Assembly: GCA_019059635.1 (NCBI GenBank)
Contig: JAGVRJ010000008.1
Coordinates: forward strand, 496,001 to 560,000
Length of the DNA stretch: 64,000 nucleotides
Direction: 5' to 3'
From: Proales similis
Taxonomy: Eukaryota > Rotifera > Eurotatoria > Ploima > Proalidae
The position numbers were made by a program, and so were the translations under genes. Shown piece by piece: positions 12,256-23,933 of the stretch. Position 1 is the stretch's first letter. Each line of letters opens with the position of its first letter. Under the pieces are notes generated by a model. The model saw only the letters and a list, made by a program, of their open reading frames with translations. It was not told where the DNA came from and ran no database searches.

Positions 12256-13383
12256 ATGCTGCCCGGTGTGGGCATATGCGGCCTCAATGCGCCCGCGCTA
12301 TTCGAGTTACTTCCTCGTCTTGGCTTCCGCATTCATGAGGTATGGAGCAACGAGCCCAGCAGCAACGAGTTACATCCATCCATCAAGAGCCGAGGCGAGC
12401 TGCGCTTGTCGTCCTCAATTGATCATGTCCTCCTCGACAAGCACGTCAACCTTATATTTGTCTGCTGCCATCCCAATTTACAGGCGCAAATCGCGAGCAA
12501 AGCGCTGGGCATCGGCAAGAATGTTATCTGCGTCTGGCCGACTTGTCAAGATCTAGCCCAGCTTGCTCAAATGATCCGTTCGGCGCAATATTATCCGTCA
12601 TTGCTTGCGTCCGTATTCTATGGCGGCCTTGAGCATCTACCTCAGTTCAGATCGATCAAGAAGTGTGTGCCACTTGTTGGCCAGCTCTATCTTGTTGAGA
12701 TTCAGATTGAATGCCCCCGAGAATCAGACGACCGGCTTCTAGACCGTGATCTAGGCGCCGGTCTCTTGAATCGATTTGGCGCCGCCTGCATTAGCCTGCT
12801 GCTCAATTTGCTCCAGCCAGCAAAAATCAAAAAATGCAACGGCTACATTCGAACGTTTGACAATCAGACTTCTTCTCAAATAAGACGAATCACGGCGGAC
12901 GATTACTGCACATTTCAGCTTCAGATAGACTCGAATCCGGATGTGTTTGTCAACGTGACTCTCAACGGTCAGAGCCATTCGGACCGCTACTCGCATCAAA
13001 TTCACATTAGCGGACGAGATGCTGCTGTTCAATGCGACAATGAGTCTATACTGGTGCGTACCGAACACTCTCGTGTGTTCGATCAGTTCAGAGCGTCGTT
13101 CAGTCGCTTCAAGCCAACGAACAGCGCGGTTGCAACTCGTGTGCTCGAAGCGAGGCTGGAACCCGACGAACTAAGCGACGCGAACATGTGCAACGTAAAT
13201 ACGTCGCCGGACTCGCCCGCTCTCTTTCATTATCTCAATCTGGTAAAAAACGAACTGGAGCAACCTTCATCGTGCGATTCGAGCATTCGAAACTTCGAAC
13301 ATGCCCTTTATGTACAGCGAGTGATTCAGTGTATAAAGCAATCGGCGCAGCTAAGCCGCTGGGTGTCCCTAAGCCAAGTATAG
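12256..13383 (+). CDS. GFOD: GFOD-type glucose-fructose oxidoreductase domain protein
   Basis: Single exon, 375 residues, compared with about 385-390 in vertebrate GFOD1/2. Start chosen at MLPGVGICG because the family begins MLPGVGVFG and the 21 upstream bases start with GTG. Seen: N-terminal Rossmann glycine motif GVGICG; ALGIGKNVIC, identical in character to the family TLGIGKNVIC; AQYYPSL; then the C-terminal Gfo/Idh/MocA domain with IRTFDNQTS, RRITADDYCTFQL and a C-terminal ALYVQRVIQCIKQSAQ like the family's ALCVVDTIKRSSQ. Known: GFOD proteins belong to the Gfo/Idh/MocA NAD(P)-binding family, with the substrate not firmly established. Odd: the residues after VIC are VWP instead of the family's DRT, and the usual GGG before the second-domain helix is GAG, so the copy is divergent. 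AATAAA lies at 13453-13458. Converges with AHR. Confidence 0.9.
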   Translation: MLPGVGICGLNAPALFELLPRLGFRIHEVWSNEPSSNELHPSIKSRGELRLSSSIDHVLLDKHVNLIFVCCHPNLQAQIASKALGIGKNVICVWPTCQDLAQLAQMIRSAQYYPSLLASVFYGGLEHLPQFRSIKKCVPLVGQLYLVEIQIECPRESDDRLLDRDLGAGLLNRFGAACISLLLNLLQPAKIKKCNGYIRTFDNQTSSQIRRITADDYCTFQLQIDSNPDVFVNVTLNGQSHSDRYSHQIHISGRDAAVQCDNESILVRTEHSRVFDQFRASFSRFKPTNSAVATRVLEARLEPDELSDANMCNVNTSPDSPALFHYLNLVKNELEQPSSCDSSIRNFEHALYVQRVIQCIKQSAQLSRWVSLSQV

Positions 13384-14069
13384 AAGAGAATAATCGCATA
13401 GACTCAATTCCTATCTTGACTGCAGATGCCACCTTCTGTTTTATTCATTTTTAATAAAAATCGTTTGATCAAGATCTGTCGTGCAAGAAACGAGAGGAGG
13501 ACTCGGTTGAGGGACTGTCGATAATAATTGGATGCATCCAATTGTTGCCTGGTTGTTCAATATGCTCGATGTCGGACTCGAATTGCGATAAATTGAAGAC
13601 CTTCGTTGAATAATAGCAACAGGGATACAAAGAGAGAGAGAGAGAGAGAGAGGGAGATCGAATCATGTTACTCTGACTAAACATTGCCCAAACGGAAATT
13701 AGACGCCGATGGTGAAATAAGACGCTGATTAATCGACATTGCGTGTGCATCGACATTTTCAGGGGCCCCAGCGAGGTTTGTCGTGATCTTTAATTGATCG
13801 ACGAATGAATTTGATTGCATTCTTGCCTCTATCTTCGGCCTAGTCAGTTGTGAAGCCTTTTTACAAAAAGCCTCTTTTATTCTTTATTCTCATGTAGAAT
13901 TGTGGAAAACAGGAAAAAAATTCTGAAAACAAAAAACAACAAAATCTGCTGTGAGAATAAAATCGCAAACGTCTGAGAAATGGAGTAGGAAAGTAGAAAT
14001 AGGAGGAAAACGAGACGAAAATTGCAGAGAGGAGAAGGTGACTAAGCGTTCTGAACAGTGATCACTTGC
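13384..14069. other. Shared 3' region of the GFOD-like gene and AHR
   Basis: Convergent 3' ends. AATAAA at 13453-13458 serves the plus-strand gene. TTTATT at 13876-13881 and near 13884 is AATAAA on the minus strand and suits AHR. A GA microsatellite covers about 13628-13652. No coding signal. Confidence 0.55.
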
Positions 14070-17000
14070 TCATTTGAATACTTGAATTTGAGAGGCCGAG
14101 TTGTCGTCTGCGCTAAACGGATAACCAGTGTAGTTGCACACAGCCGCGGCAGCGCACGAGTATTTGGTGGCGGCAAGAGCAGCCGCGTTACTTGAGCTTC
14201 CGATCAGCTCGTTGTAGCTCTGCGGTGCGAATTCATTGTTTGCCCTTATCTGAGCCGATTGTGAGCTGCCGATGGTCTGAGCGCCGGGACGCTCGTTCAA
14301 CCCAATGGGCAGTCGAAGGCCCGATTCGCTCCATAAATTAACAAGTCCAGTGCTGGCCAGATTCGATTCGACTATGGACGAGTGACTGCTGGCACTTGAG
14401 CAGTTGCTGCTGCTACTGTGCACGTTCGATTGACTTTGATTCAATGCGACAGAATTGGACTCAACGTAGCCATAGTTGTAGCCAGTAGGCTGATAGAAGC
14501 CGCCGTAAGCCGACGACTGGCCCTGGTAGAGCTTCTCGTTCATGTAGGGATAAGCTGGCCCAGATGGATTCAGGTACGTTCCGTAGTGATAGGCCGCAGC
14601 TGCTGCGGCAGCAGGATCGGCGAATCCGAAGCCGATATCGTTCTCCGAGGACTTTTTGCCATCCATCGGCTCGCTTTTCAAAAAGTAACCTTCAGCGGTC
14701 AGGCCATGAGGCGGGGGCAGATCGGTGGAGCCAAATCGGTAGTTGTGGCCCATGAAAGCCTGCGGCTCAATGCCGAGCTCGTGGCTGGGTGCCATCAAGT
14801 GATAATACAGCTCTTGCTCGTTGCCGGCGCCGTTCAAAGCGGCTTGAGCGCCCTGACTTGCGCTCGTTCTCTGCTTTAACACTTTCTTTGGTCGTGGGCC
14901 GCCAGAGGGTGGAGTTGAGTTGGTCGACTTGTTTTTCACAGGCTTGGCGACTTGACTACTCGGCTCGTTTCTTTCCGAGACTGGGCGTGAACTTTCTGAC
15001 GAGTGGTTGCCATATGTGATCGTGTCGAAATCATACAGACACGGATAGGGCAGCTTGAAGTCGTAGCCTCGTTTGAAGAACAATTCCTCGCCTTCGTCGT
15101 CCCTAGATTATCATAATTCAGATTAGAAATTAAGAATTGACTGGCTCTTGGTCCGGGTAAAGTGGACAGGTTGGATGCGCAGTGATCTGCAGTGATTGGA
15201 ATGCCCTCTCTACTCTGCTAATTAGATACGTACGTCAACGGACGGTGATTGGCTATCACACACTCAGGCTTGTTGCTCTTGTAGATGACACGCATCGACG
15301 ACTGTAGCCATTGCCATTTTTTGCTCACGTTCATTAGCCTGTAGCAAATGAGGCCGGTAGTTCCTGTTTTCAGGACTGTTGGATCGAATGAGAAGAAACC
15401 GAGCGAAAAGGCGCTGCTTTTAGAGAGGCAGGTTCGACAAGCAGATAGACATATACTTACGCTCTCGGTGGCCGCTCGAGAAATATTTGAGATCGTCGAC
15501 GTGCAGCAGCTCGTAGAATTTCGCCGAAATGAACGCACTCTCAGAGTAGCCGAGCAGGGCTTTTCCTCTTTTGGGAAGTAATTAATTTCCGACTGGCGAT
15601 AGTTGACGTTGCCTTGGCGCTTACCTGTTGTCGATGGATACAGGCACCATGTTGGTCTTGTGTTTGGTTTTGAACACGCTCTCTCTGTTGGGAAGCTCAA
15701 ACAGCGATGTTGGACCAAAAGGACAGGCGACTGCAAACAGGGCCAGATTCGTTTCAAGTTCACTCTCATTGAAGCCATCGCCGTTTGTGTGATAGGGCTT
15801 TTTGCTCGCCTTGGCCGAGCTGGCCTTGTTCGCACCAAACGCTCCGTCTTGTCCATTGAGTAGCCCGATTCGACCAACAATGTCAAGTGTCTGAATTTCG
15901 AAACCGATCGAGATTGTTAGACGCAGCCGTCAGCGTGGACAGAGGCCATTTACCAGAAAGCCCGACGTGTTGTCGAGCAGACATCGGAAACGAACAGTGA
16001 AATTGCGTTGCAGGTATTGTGCCAGCTCTGCGTGAACATGATAACAAAAAAAAAAGGGAAATGAGTAAATAAGACTGCGATGGCATGTATTTGCTCGACG
16101 TTTTCCCACCTGGGTTGGTCAACAGTTCGTTTAGCGAAATATCGGCCCGGTCATTGGGGAGCTTGCTTTTCCACAACAGCTGGCGTTTGAACTCTTCTCT
16201 ATCCTCCGAGTGTATGAGCTCGAAAACACTCTGGTGAATAATGTCCGACTTGAAAATGAAAAAAAAAATTGATGAAATTGGTTTAAAAATTGCCAGATTA
16301 TTAGAAACGACAGGCAACCTGGTGAAAGCCAATGTACTGCTCGACTGTACGAGAGGCGTAGAATACTTCACTGTTTGCGTTCACCACGAATATGAACCCA
16401 TTCAACGAGTCGAGCAAGGCATCGCCGAGCGAAAAAGACGGATCCAAATAGGCGGACAACATTGCCATTTGCTGGCGACTTTGCTCAACAGAACGCATTG
16501 TCTCGTGGTCGGGCAGTTGACATTTGAGCGTGGCTAGTTTGATTGTGTGATTTAGTTGGGCGGAGGAATGCCTTCGACGGCGGGCAAATACCATGAAAGT
16601 AGGATTTGATGCGCAAGTAGCTGACAGCCAGGCGGAGAATGGATAACTTGTCGAGTTTAGTGAGCACGCTCTGCTCGAATGGCAGGAGACCGGCCAGGTT
16701 CTCCAGCTCTGCATTGAGTCGTTCGCGGTGGCGCTTGCTCGGATTCGACTTTTGATTTTCTTTAACCGGATGCTTGTAACTTTTAAAATGCATTTCTCGA
16801 TTAGACTGAAAGCTCGCGCGCAAAATTATATATAATCGGTGGAGGCAAAGAGAGTGTGCTGATTGCCTCATCCCGTTGGCTTTCGCTTGCCTCTCTCTCT
16901 CTCTCTCTGCGTTTGCCTGGATCTGGTTGGATGCCAAAGTAAAAGTGGCAAGCAATTAAGAGATGAGGCAATGCACTGCGTGATACTAATTGAGAATCCA

Positions 17001-17097
17001 TTTGGCCACCTTTGCCTCCAATAAATAGAATAACGCCTATTCACTGAGAGATCACCAACCTTTTCACGTTTCTCCTTCGCCTTTTGGTCGCGTACAT
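14070..17097 (-). CDS. AHR: Aryl hydrocarbon receptor / Spineless bHLH-PAS transcription factor
   Basis: Nine exons, 733 residues: 17097-17060, 16779-16592, 16533-16319, 16248-16110, 16027-15954, 15890-15625, 15567-15461, 15375-15234, 15102-14070; all junctions keep frame. Residues 1-12 ([12 protein letters not shown]) match the start of insect Spineless. The bHLH (about 24-78) has [16 protein letters not shown] and [23 protein letters not shown] has [20 protein letters not shown] and [21 protein letters not shown] has [20 protein letters not shown] and [13 protein letters not shown], ending RPLT then [14 protein letters not shown], as in AHR. The C-terminal third is Ser/Asn/Tyr-rich, like a transactivation region. 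Known: partners with ARNT/Tango; invertebrate forms control sensory and appendage identity and generally do not bind dioxins. The first intron (280 nt) and the eighth (131 nt) are long for this locus. Certain of family; ligand binding unknown. Confidence 0.96.
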
Positions 17098-17771
17098 ATC
17101 GTCGATGATCAACGTTGATCGTATCTGGACCTTTTTATTTTTAAATACGTAAATTAGTTGTTGGTGACTGTGAACCGCTGCTGTGGTTGGCGTGCACAAT
17201 GAAGAACAAGTGAGTGGCAAAAGCCAATGGGCACTTGAGTTTAAATTTAAAATCAGCGCCAGTCGATTTCTTAAAAACGCATTAAGCAATCGGCCAGATT
17301 GTGTCCAGTCTCGACAAAGCTTCCACAAGTCGAGAGAGAACAGATTACAAAAAGAAGTAAAGAGGAAACTGTGACAAGCCCAACAAAAAAAAAAAGAGAG
17401 ACGACAATTCGAATGAGAACGCGAATGAATGGAAAATGGGCGCGGAGTCGCTCGGCCGACTTTGAGAGCAAATAATTTGGGCAAAATTAAACGAGAGCGT
17501 AGGTTCGCTGCATGCGTTTGTTGGTTTTGTGGCAGCCAATGAGAGCGACGATCGGCAAGAGGCGAGCATCTCATTGGCTCATAATGATTATCAGCACGCA
17601 CGCCATCGGACCAATCGAAGAAATTAATAGACTTTGTCTACCTATCGATATGTTGATTTATTCTTTATTTTGATCCAAGTCGAATAAAGAATTAATTCTG
17701 AGCCTCACGAGGCCGCCTTATTAATTAGATTGGAACGAGCGAAGGGAGGCGCTCGGCCAACAGGTCCACGA

Positions 17772-18014
17772 TCAACTCAAAATAGGCGAACGATCAGATA
17801 ATAAGTCATAAAATTTAATTAATCGCAAATATGCAGCACTCATGTGCTCGCCGCTTTGGCTACTGTTGCCATTGCGTTGGCTGCCAGCGCCGCCGCGGCT
17901 GCTGCTTGAATTGAGCCCTGCCAGATAGTCTGTTGGGAATTGGTTGTAAGAGCAGTAGCGATGATAAATCGGCGCCGGCCAAATGTAGTATTTGCTGCTC
18001 GTTGGCATCAACAT
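17772..18014 (-). CDS. Possible small open frame, unassigned
   Basis: An 80-codon frame starting MLMPTSSKYYIWPAPIYHR with a Ser/Gly/Asn-rich middle (SSSSRGGAGSQRNGNSSQSG). It has normal-looking codon use, but no domain I recognise and no clear splice partner. It could be the first exon of an unseen regulatory gene or a chance frame. Confidence 0.18.
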   Translation of the reverse strand: MLMPTSSKYYIWPAPIYHRYCSYNQFPTDYLAGLNSSSSRGGAGSQRNGNSSQSGEHMSAAYLRLIKFYDLLSDRSPILS

Positions 18015-20472
18015 TCACTCGAGCACACACAAACAATAAAATAGACAGATCCTAAGCCGAGTCGGTAATCTATCGTAAATAACTGGATTGGGGGGCAGAT
18101 ATATCCACAGACTAATCCGAGCAGGTGATTTTGGCTCGATTAGACGCGCGACTAAGCGAATGAGATTGGAAAAAAAGCTTGCCCGAGGCCATAGGCTGCT
18201 TGCTTCGATACGATTGCGACATCGATGCGGAAACGGTTCAAATCGATCTGATTTATTAAACGTCAGGCGATCCAAGAAGAGAAGCGAGTGTTGGGCCTAA
18301 GGAAGACAGAGAGAGAGAGGCATAGGGACTTTAACCGGAACTTGTTCCTAGCCGTCATAGTCACTCTCGTCACCGCTCAATTGAATGGTTGCCAAACCGG
18401 CTCGGGAAGAAGAAATAACTGAGTTGATTGAACGAGCGAGTATTAAAGCGCCGGACGAGCGCATATGTGGAAACTAAATCTCTTTGAGCATGAAACGTTC
18501 AGTTCGCGTGACAAACTTCTTTTTTTTTCTCCTCTCTAGCTGCTGCTGTTGCTGCTGGTCCGGAGTAGGATTGTGAAAGAAAAGAGGAAAAGAAGAAATA
18601 ACAGAAGCAGAAGAAAACTAAGATTGCAGAGGCGATACGTCAAATTTAATTCCATCGACGTCAACATGGCCAAGCGTGGCGAAAAGCGGCCTAGTCGCTC
18701 AGCGATTTAAATAGGCCGCATTTGTGTTTGGGAGTGAACGAGGGACGACGGAGGAGTAAATAGAGAAAGACGCTCGTCCAATGAGAGCGCACGCCTTGAA
18801 ATTCGCCTACCTTGAGCGGCCGTTGTGATGAATAGGTGACCAGAGTTATCTGCAGTGAAATTCGCCATCATCGCGCTGTTGGTTTGAGAAAAGCAAAATG
18901 AACAAGCTGAGCTCTGCTTCGATCGAATTTAAGCGCGCCGAAATTGCATGATTGCTGCCAATATAATATTAATTACGATGCAGTGCGGGGCAACATCGAA
19001 GCAAAAAAACAGAAGAAAAACGCGAGCTTGCCAGGTCGTGCGAGCGACCACTTGCACACCATCAGCAGAAACGGGCGGGCGCACACGCGTGCCAGTTACA
19101 TGTATTTGCAAGGCATTCTCATAACATTTATCTCACGAATGGCAATCACACGAAGCTGGCATGCAAGGAAGCACCTGATTTGCATGCATTAGCTAGTAGT
19201 CAGGCGCTGTGCGCCCGTAGCAATCTCGGCCGGTCACCAAGCGAACAGCAAAGCGAGCCAATTTAGAGAGGCGACGGTCAACTTGAATTCAATTCAACTG
19301 GGCAGATGGATCGAACGGCCGGATACGCATTTTGTTCGTTTGAGAAGGGACGCCAGAAGAGAGCAGGAAGTATCAGAGTCAAATGCAAATCGGATTAGAA
19401 ATTTACTCCGACGGGCCCTTAAAGCGCACATGTCACGGCCCGATGAACTCAGGAGTGTTTTGATGGACGGGCCAGTGCCACACAAATTGCGCCATCCGGT
19501 TGGTCTGGCATAAACAGGCAAGATGCGGGATAAGGCAGCTTTCTTAATCTGCACACGGCCGCGATTGAATATGGAGCTCAGATCGTAATTAGGGACTGAC
19601 GGGCAGGAAATTCAGAGCTTGGCAAAGGCCTCGTGAGTCGTCTATTTCGGCTGGGGCACCGTTTTTCTCTCATTCTAATTACGCCGCCGGTGCTTTTCTT
19701 ATTCGGCAAGTTCCGGCTCGCGTGACGAGCCTCTCTTTCATTAAAAAACATTTCGAAATGAGTATAATCGAGCAGCTCGTCTCGTGGAAGTTAATTTGCC
19801 GCTTTGTCGTTCGCTTTTCACCTGTCCGCTCTTTTGGCAGGAGGACGTCGCCCGTGAGCAGAGCAGAGATAAAAATCTCGTTTCATGCATGGCGTACGCC
19901 GATTAATGGAATTAGTTCGACGGCCGTTTCCCGCCACCGAACAAACAAACAAAGGGGAAAAGCGAGTCTCGGTCGGAACAATGAAGCACATTTGCCCCTC
20001 AATGATCATGAACGCTCGCTGCTCCATTCGTAATTTTTTGCTCAGCCCGAGGCAGTGCACTGCCCACTCGTCGTGTAATTAAACTCATTCCTTGCCACCC
20101 GACTCGACTGCCGACCACCTTGTTCGACCAGCCGGCTTTGACAGCCGTTCTAAACACCCGTCACAGCAACTCTGTCTAAAACAAACAAAAAAATGAAATA
20201 AAAAGGCAAGCTGCTGTCCGGATGATGATCATAATCATCATCATTCCAATCCTAATTGCCCAGTAGACGAATGACCGCGAGTTGGAACATAGATAAGAGA
20301 GCGTACGTCACCTGCCTCTAATGGCCAATTCTATTAAGTGTGGCGCACGTTTCTGTGTGCTTCACACCCGACAAAGCCGAACCAAAACGGCACGAAATAG
20401 TCTCATTGATTACCTGAATCTGAAATATTCGAATATCTAACACTCAATCAAGCATGTCTTGACGATTCTTGA

Positions 20473-20781
20473 TCACGCGACTCTCCTTTCTTCTGTGTGT
20501 TTGTCTCGCCTCGTCTTCAGGTTAGAGTCAGAGAATGATTTTGTGACAGTTTCTATTCGATTTTTCACTTTGGCGCCACTAATTAAGTCGATCTCGCCTG
20601 ACTCGTTCACCTGATCCGAGTCCTCTCTTGAATGACGAGTAAACTTGAACCTGGCCAAGGACTGACAGAAGGACATTCGCTTGTCGAAGAGGCTCGACTC
20701 ATAGCACTCGATGAGCGAGGAGGGTAGAAGAGGGCCCAAATGCGTCTCTATACGCTCAATCAGACTAATTCGATCACCAAT
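20473..20781 (-). CDS. Possible coding exon, unassigned
   Basis: On the minus strand a frame of about 100 codons is open after a stop at 20784-20782, running PIGDRISLIERIETHLGPLL and ending at the stop at 20473. The sequence looks helical and charged (SFCQSLARFKF, then a DSDQVNESGEID stretch). It has no in-frame ATG near its 5' side, so it would need an upstream exon; an acceptor-like AATAG sits just before it. It lies divergent to the gene at 20867. No family recognised; may be spurious. Confidence 0.22.
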   Translation of the reverse strand: MGDRISLIERIETHLGPLLPSSLIECYESSLFDKRMSFCQSLARFKFTRHSREDSDQVNESGEIDLISGAKVKNRIETVTKSFSDSNLKTRRDKHTEERRVA

Positions 20782-20866
20782 GGGCTATTATGCAGATGTC
20801 AAGGTCGCTTGTTCGTTTCAACTGAACCAAACGACAAGTTTGAATAATTCTTGAGCAAAAAGCGCA

Positions 20867-22511
20867 ATGACAGACCGAACGCCCAAATACACGGTAAGTG
20901 CTCTGATTTCAAGTCGAGTCGAACAGCAATTAAGAGCCCGCGCCACCCATCCACAATAGCCGCTCAGGGAGCGTAATCGCATCTCAACAACTTCGAGCAG
21001 TAAACCAGACCTGACGCCTAAAACGGTTGTCAACAGGTCTCACTTTGGCAAAGAAGACGTCCTGAGTGAGTCGGCGCACAAGAAAAGTCATTTGAATGCG
21101 GCGCTTCGCAAGGGAACTCCGAGTACACCGAAAGGCACTCCCAAGCTTCGAACACCGTCCAGTTTGGTAGATTAGACGCTTCGATTGATTTCTCTGTTCG
21201 AGCGCATTTCAATTCTTGTTTCCAGATTGCACCTCGATCAAGCTCTCTGACGAGCCGAAGCGAGACAACTCCCAAATCAGCCATAGTGACCAGCAAGCAT
21301 TCAAAAAAGGACGAAATCAGTTCGATATGGTGAGTGCCTTAGACGAGTTCACCTTTGATTTCTTCTACCCCAATCTGCTTTGAAGCAACGGCGTCGACTA
21401 TTCGGCAGTCATGGGCCGCAAGAGCAGACTCGGTTACTCCGGAGCCGGTTACAGTAAGAGCCAGCTCAATATACACCATTGAATGAGATGCTCATTAGCG
21501 GGCAATTTTGATTAGTTGTGGAGTACGATTGCGAAGAAAAGTACTTGCGAGGCCTGTGTGTGGGCAAGGGACTTTGGAAGGTGACTACGCCTCAACACAA
21601 CAAACCAGTGAGTGTCAGCTGCTGATTGCAAATCTCCTTGGACGAGAATTAAACTTTCGGACGAGTCTAGAAAGACCCGAACGTGTTCGACCTCGGACCG
21701 AGCATTTTTCTCACTCGATTGGACAATCAGCCAGAGAAAGCAACGCCGAAAAAACTTTCCACCGTGAGTGAACTTTGCTCGTTTGAGCGATTGCATTTAA
21801 TTGACTTATTGAATTGGTGCCAAACACAAACTCCAGTTCGACTGGGACTGGTTGAACAACTTGTCAGCAGCGCGAAGCAGTCAAAGCGACTCCAAGACAA
21901 GAACTGAAACGCCTGAGCCACAGGCCAAGCCGAAACGTTTGAAATGGGCCGAGAAGCTTGAATGCATTGAAGAAGGCCAAAATTCGCCAGATTCCCTAAT
22001 CGACCAAAAGCAAACGCCCAAGCTGCTCAGACGCAGTGTCTCAATGGGCGACATGAAGCGTGTGATCCTAAGCATAGAACAAGACGAGTCGTTCAGCAAC
22101 GGCCAAGAGCAGCTCAAGCAGTCGAGTAGAGTAGTTCTAGAGACGCCAGCCAATAATCTATTAAACGTCACGTACGAGAAGAGCAGCTCGCCCGCTCTTG
22201 TTCAAATGAACTCGCCCGGGCCTGCTGAGCCTGGCCAGCTCGAGAGCACAATTCAGCTGGAAAACTCGAGTGAAGATTTAGAGGCGGCCACCATCAATAT
22301 GCTCACAGTCTCATTGGCTCCGTTGAATGCCAGCATTCGAAACTTGATCGACCAAATCATGGTGATACCAAACATGGGCGAGCGCCTGCGCAACAACGAT
22401 CTTTCGTTCACGTTCGCCGACTCTGATCCCAACGAGAATCTAATTCTACAATCGCAATTGAACATACTCCAGCGATATTTGAACTTTTTGCAGAGCAATC
22501 TCGAATCATAA
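20867..22511 (+). CDS. Unrecognised S/T-P-rich protein with a PP1-docking-like motif
   Basis: Seven exons give 421 residues: 20867-20893, 20960-21166, 21226-21329, 21386-21453, 21516-21607, 21671-21763, 21837-22511. Introns of 56-73 nt all have GT-AG ends and keep frame, which argues for a real gene. The N-terminal third is basic with repeated Thr-Pro sites (RTPKYTPLRER, TPSTPKGTPKLRTPSS). The middle has a compact aromatic region (GRKSRLGYSGAGY, YLRGLCVGKGLWKVTTP, VFDLGPSIFLTRLDN, FDWDWLNNL). Then comes KPKRLKWAEKLE, resembling the (R/K)VxF/W docking site for protein phosphatase 1, then a Ser-rich stretch (LLRRSVSMGDM) and a Leu/Asn-rich C-terminal helix (LQSQLNILQRYLNFLQSNLES). Inferred: a phospho-regulated nuclear or spindle protein, with low certainty. 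I do not recognise the family. AATAAA near 22732. Confidence 0.75.
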
Positions 22512-23933
22512 GCGGCAGCGAGCGGTTGTATGCCAATCGCTGTTATTTTCATCGTATTTCAATTTCCCCCCTTCTTCTCTCGCTCGCTTTCTCTAACTCT
22601 CCCAACCTCAGTCGAATTTTTGTCCCACATTTTCCTATTCTTCTAATTCAGCTTTATTTAATCAGGCGCAAGTTAAAAGTGCTCGAATGCGCTGATGCAT
22701 TCAATTCTCAAGTGCAGCATAGTGTCTATAAATAAAACTCGCCAAAAAACAAACCAAAACCAACCGTGTTGTTACTCTACCGGCCGGGCTTCATTTCCTG
22801 CAAACGCAATTTGTTTTACCGCATATTCGTCCGAGCTCTATCTTGACACATCCGTCGAGGTTTCGTCTCGCTTGTTTTTTCGGGCCGCCATCGGCTGTTT
22901 ATTAAGCCACCCAAAGCGCAATATCTGCTGATTAAAGCAGTTCGAGTCAACGTTCTGCCCTCAATATCATTTGTTACAAGATGGGAAACGTTGATTTCAG
23001 TTTCGATTTGCCTCACTTAGTGGCCTTCTGGTTGGGCGCCCAGAGCTGGAAATTTCAATCAGCAACACATTGCTCTGGCCTAATTGCTTCTAGGAAGAGC
23101 GAGTTATACGTATCTGTGTCGGTGTCGCTTAAAACCTGATCAATCTGCTCAATGACAATCAAAGCTCGAGCCTTGCGCTTTCTTTCCTTCTCATTTTGAG
23201 GTGCGTGATTTAGCGCACGCGTTTCAGGTGCGCTTCCACCGAGCGTGTTACATTAATCAGCGTCATGCGTAAAGTAGGAAATGACGGCCCGTAATAGATT
23301 CAGTTTAAAATAAACTCCATTATTAATCGATAATCCGCCGGGTCTATGCTGAGCGCATCAACTTTGCTTGCCAAAATGTCTGTCTTGCGCCCGCTTGCGT
23401 ATTGATGGATTTGATGAGTTCACGTCAATAAAAGCAGCTCGGAGCAGCCGTAAATGCGTCTTAGTACTTCCGAGGACGCGCGCGCGTTCATTTTGACTAA
23501 TTGGACTCGGAAGGGCTAGTAGATGAAGCCAAATTGTTCTTCTGTGTGTGAGATTGAGCGAGTAACTCAGTGAGCGAGCGAGCTGGTTTGTATGCGCGAG
23601 CAAATTAAAAGAAACACTGAATAGAGGTGATCGATGCCGCTCGACTCAAGTGCGTTTGTGGTAGCACTTTCTCTCTCTCTCTCTAAAGTGAGATGCTCTC
23701 AAGGAATCTTAAACCCTTGGTTGCCTGCCCTGATTGTTTAACCAGCACTCTACAAAAATGAGCAAATATTAAATCACACTCTCGAACGCGTTCAAGTCGA
23801 TTTCTCACTATTTGGCTTCAATTTAATGACTCTCTATTGGTTCTTGTCTACTCTGACTTGCTCGCTCACTGCTGGACTAAATTCGAGCCCCAAATCGACT
23901 TGTTCAATCGGGCCTTTAGACAATTAGTTTCTA
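22512..23933. other. Intergenic region
   Basis: 3' end of the preceding gene (AATAAA near 22730-22736), then about 1.2 kb without recognisable genes before the C1q gene. CT microsatellite at about 23671-23684. A TAAT-rich stretch near 23310-23330. Confidence 0.5.

Larger units (their letters stand above)
17098..20866. other. Non-coding region upstream of AHR
   Basis: 3.8 kb between the AHR start and the next plus-strand gene. It holds purine tracts (GA repeat near 18307-18320), a near-palindromic ATGATGATC/ATCATCATC segment at about 20221-20245, and TAAT motifs. Two minus-strand open frames (17772-18014 and 20473-20781) are listed separately as weak candidates. Otherwise I see no genes. Confidence 0.5.
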
